A stretch of 64,000 nt of DNA, from the NCBI GenBank assembly GCA_963678555.2, contig CAXXJA010000003.1, positions 725,251-789,250 on the forward strand, in the 5' to 3' direction. Origin of the DNA: SABI01 sp963678555 (GTDB taxonomy: Bacteria; Spirochaetota; Spirochaetia; Sphaerochaetales; Sphaerochaetaceae). Made by a program: the position numbers and the translations under genes. Below are positions 26,284 to 35,593 of the stretch, piece by piece (within the stretch, counting starts at the first letter, position 1; each line of letters starts with the position of its first letter). The notes under the pieces were generated by a model that saw nothing but the letters and a program-made list of their open reading frames with translations, was not told the origin of the DNA and searched no databases.

Positions 26284-26388
26284 GCAAAACATTATTCGCA
26301 TCTTTCCCGAGGGAAAAGCAACTCAGGCAGGCTGAAATGGCGATGTTTGGAAAGATGCGAAATCTTTGGATGATATGAATAAGACAGC
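26283..26388. repeat. RIT-1 right terminal inverted repeat
   Basis: Inverse of 18788-18893, ending with the core GACAGC. After it istA resumes directly, without the extra 20 bp seen at the left junction. Confidence 0.85.
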
Positions 26389-27132
26389 ACCCTTGGTAAA
26401 TGGATGAGCGACCTTACACAGCTTGGTTTTGAAGCCCAGCAGGGTCTGGAAAGCTTCATACTCCTTATTCCACACCGGAGTCTTGTCAGCAAGTCTTTTT
26501 ACAACGACACTCTTCATATTGTCGGTTAAAACTGTCTTCGGGACTCCCATGACCATGAAGGCATGGGTCATCCCTATGAATAGATTCTCCTGACGGGCAG
26601 AAGGAAAGAACTCCACGTACCTGAGACCGCAGTGGTGGCATACCATAGCGAAGCATGCACACCGCCAGCTATTACCGAATTCATCGCAAACGTTCATAAA
26701 GCCCCAGTCCATTTGGAACATTTCCCCGGGACCGGTTTCATAGCGACGACCACGATTCGGTGTGCTTATCGCAAGGGCCCTGCGGGCAGGGATCAGATCC
26801 TGATGATTGCTGATGTAATCCTTCACAGCAGTCTGACCGCCTTTGTAGCCCTTCTTTCGTATTGCATCAAAAATGACAGACGAGTTCTTGATCCCTTTGG
26901 CAAGATATTCTGAATTGATGAATCCTGAAAATGACGAAATCTTCGTGTTTTTCTTCGCTTTTCCAGAATTCCCGTTTGGCGTGAGCTTGAAGTCATTCTT
27001 CTGTAGACGCCTCAATTGCTGACGTGAAAGTGGGAGCCTTCGCTCCAGCTCAGCAATAACGACTTTGCCGAACATAGCTATAACATCTTCCACTGCTTGT
27101 GATAGTATGCCCTGTGTAATTTCTTGGGACAT
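26389..27132 (-). pseudogene. istA: istA, N-terminal part (split by RIT-1)
   Basis: From ATG at 27132 (MSQEITQGILSQ), preceded by AAGGAG. Encodes the IS21 transposase N-terminus with a DNA-binding region and the DDE core start: GEMFQMDWGFMNVCDEFGN carries the first Asp and PKTVLTDNMKSVVVKR the second. Reading on into RIT-1 adds a false tail after HPFTKGAV. The remainder is at 18222-18767. Confidence 0.92.
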
Positions 27133-27357
27133 GATTTCTCCTTTACTTGGCAGATTTGGGTATCCACCAGTATAGGGTCTCATGTCCCTTTCGTTATGGT
27201 TGTTTTTACCTGACTTTTATTGGTTCTTTCTATCCGACTATTTGTGGTTGTTTACGCCCGACGCCAACACTACGTGATAAGATTCCATGAAAGATTAATT
27301 TTCAAGGATGTATCTATTAGGGTATACTGAGATCTAAATCTAATAGAAGGGTAGTAC

Positions 27358-28803
27358 ATGTTATTCAATTCGATTGACTTTGCAGTTTTCTTGCCAATAG
27401 TGTTTTTTCTCTACTGGTTCATCACACAAAAAAATCTACGCCTTCAGAACCTTCTTATCGTCATAGCAAGTTACGTATTCTATGGGTGGTGGGACTATAG
27501 GTTTCTCTTCCTCATCATATTCACTTCGTCTCTTGATTTCCTCATCAGTAAAAGATTGTCAGTCACTGACGACATGAGAAGGAGAAAAATTCTCCTGACA
27601 ATCAGTATAGTCGTTGATCTAGGAATACTGGCATTCTTTAAGTACTTCAATTTCTTTCAGGAAAATTTTATCGCAGCCTTTAGGTTTTTCGGACAAGAAA
27701 TTCAAGGCAACAGCCTGAACATCATTCTCCCTGTGGGAATCAGCTTCTATACCTTCCAGAGCCTGAGCTATACAATCGATGTTTACAGAAGAAGGCTAGA
27801 ACCCGCTGATCGCCTTGTTGACTTCCTTGCATTTGTCAGCTTTTTTCCCCAGCTTGTTGCAGGCCCTATCGAACGGGCAACTCATCTTCTTCCACAGTTC
27901 TATAAAAAGCGAATATTTGAATACGATAAGGCAGTTGACGGGATGCGCCAGATTCTCTGGGGCTTATTCAAAAAGATAGTCATCGCCGACAACTGTGCCG
28001 TTTATGCTAATATGATCTTCAATAATTCATCCGACTACTCAGGGAGCACGCTACTTCTTGGTGCCCTATTCTTTACCTTTCAGATTTACGGAGACTTTTC
28101 AGGCTATTCTGATATCGCAATTGGGACCGCAAGACTATTTGGCTTCTCCCTCATGAAGAACTTCGCTTATCCCTACTTCTCAAGAGATATAGCCGAGTTC
28201 TGGAGACGTTGGCATATATCGTTGTCTACTTGGTTCAGAGACTACCTCTACATACCTCTTGGAGGAAGCAGAGGTGGCAAACTGATGAGTATCAGAAACA
28301 CGTTCATCATCTTCATTGTTAGTGGCTTTTGGCATGGTGCAAACTGGACCTTTATCGTTTGGGGTGCGCTTAATGCCCTCTATTTTCTCCCATTACAGCT
28401 TGCAGGTATAAACCGAACGAATATGGATATTGTCGCGAAAGATAGAATGTTGCCGAACCTAAGAGAATTATCTCAAATAGTAATAACTTTCTCCCTGACT
28501 GTGGTAGCATGGATTTTCTTTAGGGCAGAGAGTGTTGGTCATGCGCTTCAGTATATCCAAAGGCTTCTTTTTGTGTATGACTGCAGGGGATTTGAACCTT
28601 TTGGAAGTGATTTCCTATTCCTTGTTCTTAACATAGTGGGATTTATCATAATTGAATGGATTGGAAGAAATCGAGAATTTCCTTTTGCACGTATTGTTGA
28701 GCTGATTCCCAAGGCTTTGCGTTACCTAGTGTATGTGTTGATCATATTTTCAATTGTGGGGTTCGGAGGTTCTGAACAACAATTTATTTATTTCCAATTT
28801 TAA
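27358..28803 (+). CDS. MBOAT-family membrane O-acyltransferase (AlgI-like)
   Basis: 481 residues with about 10 membrane segments. The family core is clear: FSRDIAEFWRRWHISLSTWF and DYLYIPLGGSRGG, then the invariant His in FIVSGFWHGANWTFIVWG. AlgI/PatA-type MBOAT proteins pass acetyl groups across the membrane to a periplasmic SGNH transferase, here very likely the next gene. The target is probably the surface polysaccharide made by genes further right. GAAGGG precedes ATG at 27358. The DNA is more AT-rich than clpB. Confidence 0.92.
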   Translation: MLFNSIDFAVFLPIVFFLYWFITQKNLRLQNLLIVIASYVFYGWWDYRFLFLIIFTSSLDFLISKRLSVTDDMRRRKILLTISIVVDLGILAFFKYFNFFQENFIAAFRFFGQEIQGNSLNIILPVGISFYTFQSLSYTIDVYRRRLEPADRLVDFLAFVSFFPQLVAGPIERATHLLPQFYKKRIFEYDKAVDGMRQILWGLFKKIVIADNCAVYANMIFNNSSDYSGSTLLLGALFFTFQIYGDFSGYSDIAIGTARLFGFSLMKNFAYPYFSRDIAEFWRRWHISLSTWFRDYLYIPLGGSRGGKLMSIRNTFIIFIVSGFWHGANWTFIVWGALNALYFLPLQLAGINRTNMDIVAKDRMLPNLRELSQIVITFSLTVVAWIFFRAESVGHALQYIQRLLFVYDCRGFEPFGSDFLFLVLNIVGFIIIEWIGRNREFPFARIVELIPKALRYLVYVLIIFSIVGFGGSEQQFIYFQF

Positions 28804-28812
28804 AGGCTAGTC

Positions 28813-29736
28813 ATGAAAAAGTTTATTTTACATAGTATTTTGTTTTTAACATTCCTGTTCGTAAGTAGTGAATTAACCATTCGGGTTTTCAATCTTATTT
28901 CTGATATACCTCAACGAGTAGTAGATGATTCAGGGATTCAAAAGTATTTGCCTGGGCAAAAAGGACAATATAGCGGGTTTCACTGGGAAACAAACAAGTA
29001 TGGATGGATAGGTGTTGCTGAGACTGAGGGCGATATTATTACCATCGTTGGTGATTCTTTTATAGAGAACCTGATGAATCCCATCGATTGCAATCAAGGC
29101 GCTCTGCTTAAGAATTATTATCCTCAGTATTCATTTTTTGAAGCTGGTAGGTCGGGTATCACTCTGATAGAAGCCATAAAGATTGCTAGTCTCTTATCTG
29201 AAGAGTTAAAACCAAAGTATCAATTGATCTATGTAAGCACTAACGATTTCCTAGAATCTGCATCAAATTTAACATACTACTCCGATCGATACCAAGTTAA
29301 TCTGGATACAGGTATAGAGCATGCGGGGCAGATAAAGTATAAGAAAATAAAAGAGATGATCTACAGGGTTAAGACATTGTACTACTTGTATAAGAATTAC
29401 CCGATTTTTGTGGAGGAACGGAATAAAGTAACAGATCATAAGGAAACTGATTTTGCCTTGTCTAATACCAATCAATCGAAAAACATAGAGATAATTAGAA
29501 ATCTATTTCAATATATTGTTAGTAATTATGATATGAGTTCAATCGCATTTGTCTTTCATCCGGGTATCGATGAAAGTGTTGTAAAGTACGCAATTGAATT
29601 TGGAGTTAATTATGTTGAACTAAGCTCAGATGATATTGAATCGTGGCGGGTAAGCGAATCAGATGGTCATTGGAATTGTTATGGACACACCCAAGTAAGT
29701 GGCCAAGTAGCCGAATTTCTCTCAATGGTCTTATAA
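28813..29736 (+). CDS. SGNH-type O-acetyltransferase partner of the MBOAT protein (AlgJ/AlgX-like)
   Basis: 307 residues. An N-terminal membrane anchor (FILHSILFLTFLFVSSELTI) places the domain outside the membrane. ITIVGDSFIENLM is the nucleophile block and DGHWNCYGHTQVSGQVAEFL carries the Asp-His pair, together an SGNH hydrolase-fold catalytic set. It lies 9 bp after the MBOAT gene, which supports a two-gene acetylation module. The family is inferred from motifs; overall similarity to AlgJ is low. Confidence 0.75.
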   Translation: MKKFILHSILFLTFLFVSSELTIRVFNLISDIPQRVVDDSGIQKYLPGQKGQYSGFHWETNKYGWIGVAETEGDIITIVGDSFIENLMNPIDCNQGALLKNYYPQYSFFEAGRSGITLIEAIKIASLLSEELKPKYQLIYVSTNDFLESASNLTYYSDRYQVNLDTGIEHAGQIKYKKIKEMIYRVKTLYYLYKNYPIFVEERNKVTDHKETDFALSNTNQSKNIEIIRNLFQYIVSNYDMSSIAFVFHPGIDESVVKYAIEFGVNYVELSSDDIESWRVSESDGHWNCYGHTQVSGQVAEFLSMVL

Positions 29737-29984
29737 ATGACATTAGAAAGAGGGGAATTGGGTACTGATGACATGTTTTAAGATCATTCAGCACCTTTGA
29801 TAACGCAGATATCAGTCCTAGCAAAATTTCGTCGACTGTTTCAACGATAGTTTGGGTATGACATGTCCGCTCCCAAGAACAGACTTTTCAAGAAGTCGCA
29901 CACGAAACATATGTGTGGTACCTTTCCGTTTTCCCTTCCCGTGAGTATCTTATAGACAGGTCGCAGGGTAGAGAAGTAACAGCT

Positions 29985-32564
29985 ATGAACTATGAACAGA
30001 TGACAGTGAAGCTGAGGGAGGCTATTTCCTCAGCCGATTCGCTTGCCTCACGGTATAGCCACGCCACGATAGAGCCTGAGCACCTTATGCTCGCGCTCCT
30101 GACTCAGGAGGAGGGGATTATTCCGCCGCTCCTGGATCACCTCTCAGTCAATACAAGAGAAATGGAGAGAGACCTGACTCAGGCTCTTGAAAAGCTTCCG
30201 AAGGCTTATGGAAATTCAGGGAGAACTCTCTCGAGGACTGCCTTTGACGTCCTCAGCAGAGCTGAAGAAGAAAAGACCGCATTCAAAGATGAGTATCTCA
30301 GCGCCGAGCACCTCCTGCTTGCCTTCCTTGAAGTCTCAGGAAAAGTGAAGGATATCCTGAAGCGCTACAACGTCACCCGGGATGCGGTACTCGAAGCGCT
30401 GAAGCGTGTCAGAGGAAACAACCGGGTAACCGATGAAAATCCTGAAGCGAAGTATCAGGCTCTGGAGAAGTACTGCAAGGATATGACCCTCCTGGCACGC
30501 AACCAGAAACTCGACCCGGTAATCGGCCGGGACGAAGAGATCAGGCGGGTCATGCAGGTGCTTTCCAGACGGACGAAAAACAACCCCGTCCTGATCGGTG
30601 AACCGGGAGTCGGCAAGACTGCAATCGTCGAGGGTCTTGCCCAGAGGATCGTATCCGGTGATGTCCCTGACTCTCTCTCAAGCAAGAAACTCCTCTCACT
30701 TGACCTCGGCGCCCTCATCGCAGGGGCAAAGTTCCGCGGCGAGTTCGAAGAGCGTCTCAAGGCAGTCATCCAGGAGGTGACGTCCAGCAACGGCCAGATC
30801 ATTCTCTTCATCGACGAACTGCACACCCTGGTGGGAGCAGGAGCCGCAGAAGGGTCAACCGATGCCTCCAACCTCCTCAAGCCCGCCCTTGCACGAGGAG
30901 AGCTCCGTGCGATCGGAGCCACGACCCTCGATGAGTACCGTAAGCACATCGAGACCGACAAGGCGCTCGAAAGGCGCTTCCAGCCGGTGTTCACGAAGGA
31001 ACCTACCCTGGAGGATACCATCGCCATTCTCAGAGGGATCAAGGAGCGCTACGAGGTGCACCACGGGGTGCGTATAGAAGACAATGCCCTTGTCGCCGCA
31101 GCCACCTTAAGCGACCGGTATATCACCAGCCGCTTCCTCCCCGATAAGGCGATCGACCTCGTCGATGAGGCTGCAAGCCAGCTGAAGATGGAGATCGAAA
31201 GTCAGCCGATGGAACTCGACCAGCTCGAACGACGTATCCTTCAGCTCACAATTGAAGACAGAGCGCTTGAGAAGGAGAGTGATGCTGCATCAAAGAAAAG
31301 AAAGGAACTGATCAGGGCAGAACTCGCCGAGCTCTCTCACTCACGGGATACCCTTCACCTCCAGTGGGAGAATGAGAAGAACGCTATCCAGATCATCCGT
31401 GACAAGAAAGCCGAGCTTGAAAACCTCAAGAGCGAGGAAGTGCAGAGAGAGCGGGAAGGGAACCTTGCCCGTGCTGCTGAGATCAAGCACGGCATCATCC
31501 CCCGCCTTGAACAGGAGATCCAGGAGAAAACCGTAAGCCTCTCCAACCTCCAGGAGCGCAGCCAGCTCCTCAGAGAGGAGGTCACCGAGGATGACATCGC
31601 CCGCATCGTTTCCAGATGGACGGGAATACCTGTTTCCAAGATGATGGCCAGTGAGATGGAGAAGTATACCCGGCTCGAAGAGATCCTGGCTGAGCGTGTT
31701 ATCGGCCAGAGCGACGCGATCCGCGCGGTGAGTAACGCTATCAGGCGCAACAAAGCCGGTATCGGCGACGAGCGGCGCCCGCTCGGCTCCTTCCTCTTCG
31801 CCGGCCCCACCGGGGTGGGAAAGACCGAGCTTGCCAAGGTCCTTGCCTCCTTCCTCTTCGATGACGAGAAGGCTCTCACCCGGATCGACATGAGTGAGTA
31901 TATGGAGAAGTTCTCTGTAAGCCGCCTTATCGGAGCACCTCCGGGCTACGTCGGCTACGACCAGGGAGGACAGCTCACCGAGGTCGTCAGACGGAGGCCC
32001 TACTCGGTCATTCTCTTCGATGAAGTAGAGAAGGCACATCCTGACGTGTTCAACATCCTCCTCCAGGTACTGGACGACGGCCGCCTCACCGACGGTCAGG
32101 GAAGAATCGTGGACTTCACCAATGCGGTTATCATCATGACCAGCAACCTGGGTAGTGAATACCTCACCACAAGCGACTCTTTCGAAGAGAGCAAGGCAAA
32201 GGTGGAGGAGGTGATCCGCAGATCCTTCCGCCCCGAGTTCATCAACCGTATCGATGAAACAATAGTCTTCCACCGCCTCGAGAGAGAGCACCTCACCAGA
32301 ATAGTGACCCTTCAGCTCCGACTTCTCAGCCAGCGTCTGGCAAAAAAAGGCATCACTCTTACCTTCACGCCGGAAGCAGTAGAGTATATCACGAAGGCAG
32401 GCTACTCACCCGACTTCGGAGCACGACCGATCAAACGGGCCATCCAGAGCGAAGTGGAGAACGAAGTCGCCCAGCTTATCCTCAAGGGCGAGGTCCAGGC
32501 GAACGACACCCTTCACATCACAGCACAGGGGGATACCCTCTCCTTCTCTTCGACAAGGGGGTAG
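29985..32564 (+). CDS. clpB: Protein disaggregase ClpB
   Basis: 859 residues from ATG at 29985 (MNYEQMTVKLREAISSADSL); the frame is open further upstream but the ClpB N-domain begins here. Order: Clp N-domain, NBD1 with GEPGVGKTAIVEGLAQRI near residue 204 and FIDELHTLVGAG, coiled M-domain (about 400-520, marked by the long charged helices), NBD2 with GPTGVGKTELAKVLA near 606 and LFDEVEKAHPDVFNILLQVL, then the C-terminal D2 small domain. ClpB works with DnaK to dissolve protein aggregates in the cytoplasm. The gene is distinctly GC-richer than its neighbours and looks like core genome. Confidence 0.97.
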   Translation: MNYEQMTVKLREAISSADSLASRYSHATIEPEHLMLALLTQEEGIIPPLLDHLSVNTREMERDLTQALEKLPKAYGNSGRTLSRTAFDVLSRAEEEKTAFKDEYLSAEHLLLAFLEVSGKVKDILKRYNVTRDAVLEALKRVRGNNRVTDENPEAKYQALEKYCKDMTLLARNQKLDPVIGRDEEIRRVMQVLSRRTKNNPVLIGEPGVGKTAIVEGLAQRIVSGDVPDSLSSKKLLSLDLGALIAGAKFRGEFEERLKAVIQEVTSSNGQIILFIDELHTLVGAGAAEGSTDASNLLKPALARGELRAIGATTLDEYRKHIETDKALERRFQPVFTKEPTLEDTIAILRGIKERYEVHHGVRIEDNALVAAATLSDRYITSRFLPDKAIDLVDEAASQLKMEIESQPMELDQLERRILQLTIEDRALEKESDAASKKRKELIRAELAELSHSRDTLHLQWENEKNAIQIIRDKKAELENLKSEEVQREREGNLARAAEIKHGIIPRLEQEIQEKTVSLSNLQERSQLLREEVTEDDIARIVSRWTGIPVSKMMASEMEKYTRLEEILAERVIGQSDAIRAVSNAIRRNKAGIGDERRPLGSFLFAGPTGVGKTELAKVLASFLFDDEKALTRIDMSEYMEKFSVSRLIGAPPGYVGYDQGGQLTEVVRRRPYSVILFDEVEKAHPDVFNILLQVLDDGRLTDGQGRIVDFTNAVIIMTSNLGSEYLTTSDSFEESKAKVEEVIRRSFRPEFINRIDETIVFHRLEREHLTRIVTLQLRLLSQRLAKKGITLTFTPEAVEYITKAGYSPDFGARPIKRAIQSEVENEVAQLILKGEVQANDTLHITAQGDTLSFSSTRG

Positions 32565-32583
32565 TCAGCCCACAAAGAAACAT

Positions 32584-32607
32584 CCCGCCGGCATCTCAGC
32601 CGGTGGG
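32584..32607 (+). terminator. Hairpin downstream of clpB
   Basis: CCCGCCGGC (32584-32592) pairs with GCCGGTGGG (32599-32607), loop of 6, one G-T pair. It lies 20 bp after the stop. No T run follows, so it may be a processing or Rho-type end. Confidence 0.55.
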
Positions 32608-33081
32608 TGTGTTGCATGAAAACGATACCATTTCACCTGCTGATTTTCCCCAAGAAAAAAACGTCTCTAGAATAACTTCAGAGTAAAGAAAGATATCTCA
32701 CTATAGTAGCAATAGATGCTAGTGGAGAAAATCAAGTCTGACATAAACGATGCTGTATTTTTACAACATTCTCACAAAAGAATATTGAATTTAGCCGCCT
32801 CAGGTGCTACCATGGTGTTCAGGTTATGAACGAGGCATCACTCATGTGACTGAAGATTGATAGAACCTGTGGTGCCAGGAAGGACATGATTTTTTCATAT
32901 GCAGGAGTTCACTCTTGTAAGTGAAAAACGTGCACCGAGTCTGTTTCGGCAACCGGTGTTCCGGGTTGAAAACGTGCCATCTCAGCACACGAAAATTCGT
33001 GCTGCTGCGGCGTAGCCGTCCCTCCACCGGAATACCCTTCATCGTCTCACAGACCTGAGAAGATGCACCCTACACAAAACC
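32608..33081. other. Non-coding stretch between clpB and the EPS regulator
   Basis: About 470 bp. I see no gene, repeat or clear promoter here. Confidence 0.5.
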
Positions 33082-33639
33082 ATGAACAGTCACACAGAAC
33101 AACATGAACTTGATATACTCAATTCCATCCATCTCAACGAGGATGCCACCCAGAGAGAACTCTCTGAGAAGGTAGGACTGTCCCTCGGTGCGATCAACCT
33201 CATTATCAAGCGCCTGACGAAGAAAGGGTTCATCAAAGTAGTTCACTTATCGAGCCACTCCATCAAGTACTTCCTCACCCCCGAAGGTATCGCAGACAAG
33301 ATAGATCGTACCAGCCGCTACATAGCACGCACCTACAAGGAAGTGATGAGCCTCCAGCTCTCCATCCAGAGAGCACTCGAGGGACTGATCACCGAAGACA
33401 ACAGAGACACCATCCTCTTCTACGGACCGGATGATGAGACCAGAAAGCTGATCACCACCCTCATGACCGAAGAGTTTAGCATTAGCCACCACAGAATTTT
33501 CACCAGGTTCGAAGACCTCAGAAGAGCACACGACCAGCAGGATACTCCACTGGTCATCACCTGGAACGCCCTGAGTGAGAAGCAGCTGAAGACAGCCCAT
33601 ATCACGTGTGAGAATATCATGCAGAGAATCATCATCTGA
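33082..33639 (+). CDS. EPS-associated MarR-type winged-helix transcriptional regulator
   Basis: 185 residues. The N-terminal winged helix (HELDILNSIHLNEDATQREL, SLGAINLIIKRLTKKGFIKV, FLTPEGIADK) resembles the EPS-associated MarR-like family found next to polysaccharide loci. The C-terminal about 85 residues contain ITEDNRDTILFYGPDDETRK and LVITWNALSEKQLK, possibly a sensing domain. It stands just ahead of the polysaccharide operon and is the natural candidate for its control. No clear RBS precedes ATG at 33082. Confidence 0.8.
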   Translation: MNSHTEQHELDILNSIHLNEDATQRELSEKVGLSLGAINLIIKRLTKKGFIKVVHLSSHSIKYFLTPEGIADKIDRTSRYIARTYKEVMSLQLSIQRALEGLITEDNRDTILFYGPDDETRKLITTLMTEEFSISHHRIFTRFEDLRRAHDQQDTPLVITWNALSEKQLKTAHITCENIMQRIII

Positions 33640-33900
33640 CGAATAGAAAAGACACCTACAGCAACAACGACTATCCCGGCATCAATCATACCCAGAACGC
33701 AACAGACATCAGAGAAAAAGCCCGATACCTTTCAGAAGTCCTGTATCAGTCATCCACTCCCAACACCAACATACTATCCTTAGTCGTTTTGAAGAATAGG
33801 ACAAGTGATAGCTATACGGGAATAGGGTCTGGGGGCTCGAAAGCTGCATACATATGCAGGAATCAAGGGGTTTTGGGATATGAGGCTAGAAGAGCTAAAA

Positions 33901-33938
33901 CTTGGTGTGAGATTGCAGAAGAGGTTAGCCACACCAAG
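33901..33938. promoter_or_regulatory. Dyad upstream of the polysaccharide operon (candidate operator)
   Basis: CTTGGTGTG (33901-33909) and CACACCAAG (33930-33938) are perfect inverted arms 20 bp apart, ending 15 bp before a candidate promoter. The regulator at 33082 could bind here. As RNA it could form a stem. Inference. Confidence 0.4.
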
Positions 33939-33952
33939 ATTTAGGCGCAGAG

Positions 33953-33980
33953 TTGAAATAGGTGGTGGGGAACTTATGAA
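33953..33980 (+). promoter_or_regulatory. Candidate sigma-70 promoter of the polysaccharide operon
   Basis: TTGAAA (33953-33958) and TATGAA (33975-33980) with 16-bp spacing, about 60 bp before the first gene of the operon. Confidence 0.4.
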
Positions 33981-34041
33981 CATAGGATGGGAGTGGTGAG
34001 TTCTTTTTCCAATCTGTTGTGATGAAAAGAAGTGAGCACGT

Positions 34042-34698
34042 ATGGGTACTGAAGCTTTGAAATCTGAAGAGTTGAAAGACCACAATAGAAAAGGAATTTC
34101 TCCAGTCTATTTATGTGTTAAACGAGCCCTTGATTTTATCTGTTCTCTATTGGCTTTAATTGTCCTCTCACCATTATTCCTGATTCTTATCATTGCTATT
34201 AAGCTTGACTCCAAAGGACCTGTCCTCTTCAAGCAGAAACGTGTTGGTATCCATAAGACGCATTTCAATATTCTCAAGTTTAGGACCATGCGAATTGACA
34301 CCCCCAAGGATATTCCTACTCATCAACTAAAGAATCCTGATCAATACATTACTAAAGTCGGCAAATTCCTTCGAAAGACCAGTTTGGATGAGCTTCCTCA
34401 GATATGGAATATCATTGTTGGACAAATGTCAGTTATAGGTCCAAGACCAGCTCTCTGGAATCAAGACGATCTTATTGAAGAGAGAGACAAGTATGGAGCG
34501 AATGAAATTCCTGTAGGGCTGACCGGCTGGGCGCAGATCAATGGACGCGATGAGCTTCCAATCAGAGAGAAAGCTCGCCTTGATGGTGAATACGTCAAGC
34601 AGTTCGGTCTTGTAATGGACCTCAAGTGTTTCTTTGATACCATTTTTTCCGTTCTTCAGAGTGATGGTGTTAGAGAGGGTGGGACTGGGAATGACTAA
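34042..34698 (+). CDS. Initiating sugar-phosphate transferase (bacterial sugar transferase, PglC/WcaJ-like)
   Basis: 218 residues. It starts polysaccharide repeat synthesis by moving a sugar-phosphate onto undecaprenyl phosphate at the membrane. One membrane-associated helix (FICSLLALIVLSPLFLILII) precedes the family core: GPVLFKQKRVGIHKTHFNIL, KFRTMR, TSLDELPQIWNII, MSVIGPRPAL and GLTGWAQINGRD. The short form lacks the extra N-terminal helices of WbaP/WcaJ. First gene of the operon. Confidence 0.92.
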   Translation: MGTEALKSEELKDHNRKGISPVYLCVKRALDFICSLLALIVLSPLFLILIIAIKLDSKGPVLFKQKRVGIHKTHFNILKFRTMRIDTPKDIPTHQLKNPDQYITKVGKFLRKTSLDELPQIWNIIVGQMSVIGPRPALWNQDDLIEERDKYGANEIPVGLTGWAQINGRDELPIREKARLDGEYVKQFGLVMDLKCFFDTIFSVLQSDGVREGGTGND

Positions 34699-34719
34699 GA
34701 GAAAGAATGTGGTGGATTT

Positions 34720-35586
34720 ATGGTATACGACAATAGGATTGAAATAATTAACAGGCTTGATAATGCTCGCATGAACCATTCAACAGAAGGGGATAGATAT
34801 CCTACCACAGAGGAGATGGAGCAATATATTCAAGTAAATTGTTTTAATGGTTTAGATTTGGATAGACCAATCTACCGATTTCTCAAGTTTGACGATTTCC
34901 TTGAGCATAATTTAAGTGTAAGCAAGTTGTCTATGTCCAAACCAAAAAATTGGCCAGATCCTTATGATGCCCTATTATATAAGTGCCCTGCTAGAATGAC
35001 AGATACATCATTTGTTTCGATGGAAGGACTGCTTAATAAAGTTTTTGCTATGTGTTGGACAGAGACTCCTGAAAGTGAACTTCTATGGAATGGGTATAGT
35101 TATGGCAATGTGAAGTCGATAAGGCTTAAATCTACACCTAGAAGTATTTTCAAATACTTTTACGATTTTAACAAAGAGGGTTTTTATAATTTATTTTATG
35201 CCTCAAAGGTAGTTTACTCAAAACGAGAAGAGTATCTTAATGAGGTGAAGAATTGTAGTTTTTCTGAGTATGGGATGGGAGGAAGTCTCCACGACAAGCT
35301 AATTTCATCATTATTTAGAAAGACTGATGAGCATCGAGATGAAAATGAAATAAGATTTGTCTATTATGATATCGATGGAGAAACTTCAGGGGCTGATTAC
35401 GATTCCTTTAGAGTTGATATGAATGAGGTAGTAGAAGAAATTATTCTTAATCCGTTATTGAATGATCGTGATGTTGTATTACTGACACAGAAGCTAAAGC
35501 TTGAGGGATATCGTAATTCTATTCAGCAGTCAAAATTGAACTTATTTCCAGATAATCTGGTATTAGATTTTTCATTCTATAGGTAA
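34720..35586 (+). CDS. DUF2971 family protein
   Basis: 288 residues. IYRFLKFDDFLEHNLSVSKL, MSKPKNWPDPYDALLY and FAMCWTETPESELLWNGYS match the DUF2971 pattern, whose function is unknown and which occurs in both defence and polysaccharide contexts. It lies in the operon 21 bp after the transferase and 7 bp before an epimerase gene. The DNA is AT-rich, unlike the epimerase-dehydrogenase pair downstream. Family call likely; role unknown. Confidence 0.7.
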   Translation: MVYDNRIEIINRLDNARMNHSTEGDRYPTTEEMEQYIQVNCFNGLDLDRPIYRFLKFDDFLEHNLSVSKLSMSKPKNWPDPYDALLYKCPARMTDTSFVSMEGLLNKVFAMCWTETPESELLWNGYSYGNVKSIRLKSTPRSIFKYFYDFNKEGFYNLFYASKVVYSKREEYLNEVKNCSFSEYGMGGSLHDKLISSLFRKTDEHRDENEIRFVYYDIDGETSGADYDSFRVDMNEVVEEIILNPLLNDRDVVLLTQKLKLEGYRNSIQQSKLNLFPDNLVLDFSFYR

Positions 35587-35593
35587 CATTTGA

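Larger units (their letters stand above)
18768..26388 (+). mobile_element. RIT-1: recombinase-in-trio element inserted in istA, itself carrying RIT-2
   Basis: Three consecutive tyrosine recombinase genes (ritA, ritB, ritC) on the plus strand lie between about 106-bp inverted repeats at 18788-18893 and 26283-26388. The core GACAGC flanks it directly (18762-18767, 26383-26388). Excising 18768-26388 restores istA. The RIT organisation, three recombinases with overlapping starts and stops and no cargo, matches the published RIT class. ritC is split by RIT-2, so RIT-1 should now be unable to move by itself. Confidence 0.9.
17342..27269 (-). mobile_element. IS21-family element, interrupted by RIT-1 and RIT-2
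   Basis: The ends are related over about 48 bp: TGTTAGGGTCAGGAG at 17342 and, inverted, TGTTGGCGTCGGGCG ending at 27269, with AAATAGTCGG and AAAGAACC conserved in both. The direct repeat CTAC flanks it (17338-17341 and 27270-27273), a normal IS21 target duplication. istA and istB are inside, but istA is split by a 7.6-kb RIT insertion. Without that insertion the element would be about 2.3 kb. Confidence 0.88.

Noticed and set aside
31341..32291. A 316-residue minus-strand frame and other long frames antisense to clpB
   Set aside because: ClpB on the plus strand is unmistakable. Antisense frames are expected in GC-rich codon-biased DNA and show no family motifs.
32842..33042. A 66-residue minus-strand frame between clpB and the regulator
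   Set aside because: No RBS, family motif or neighbour support, so it was left as non-coding.
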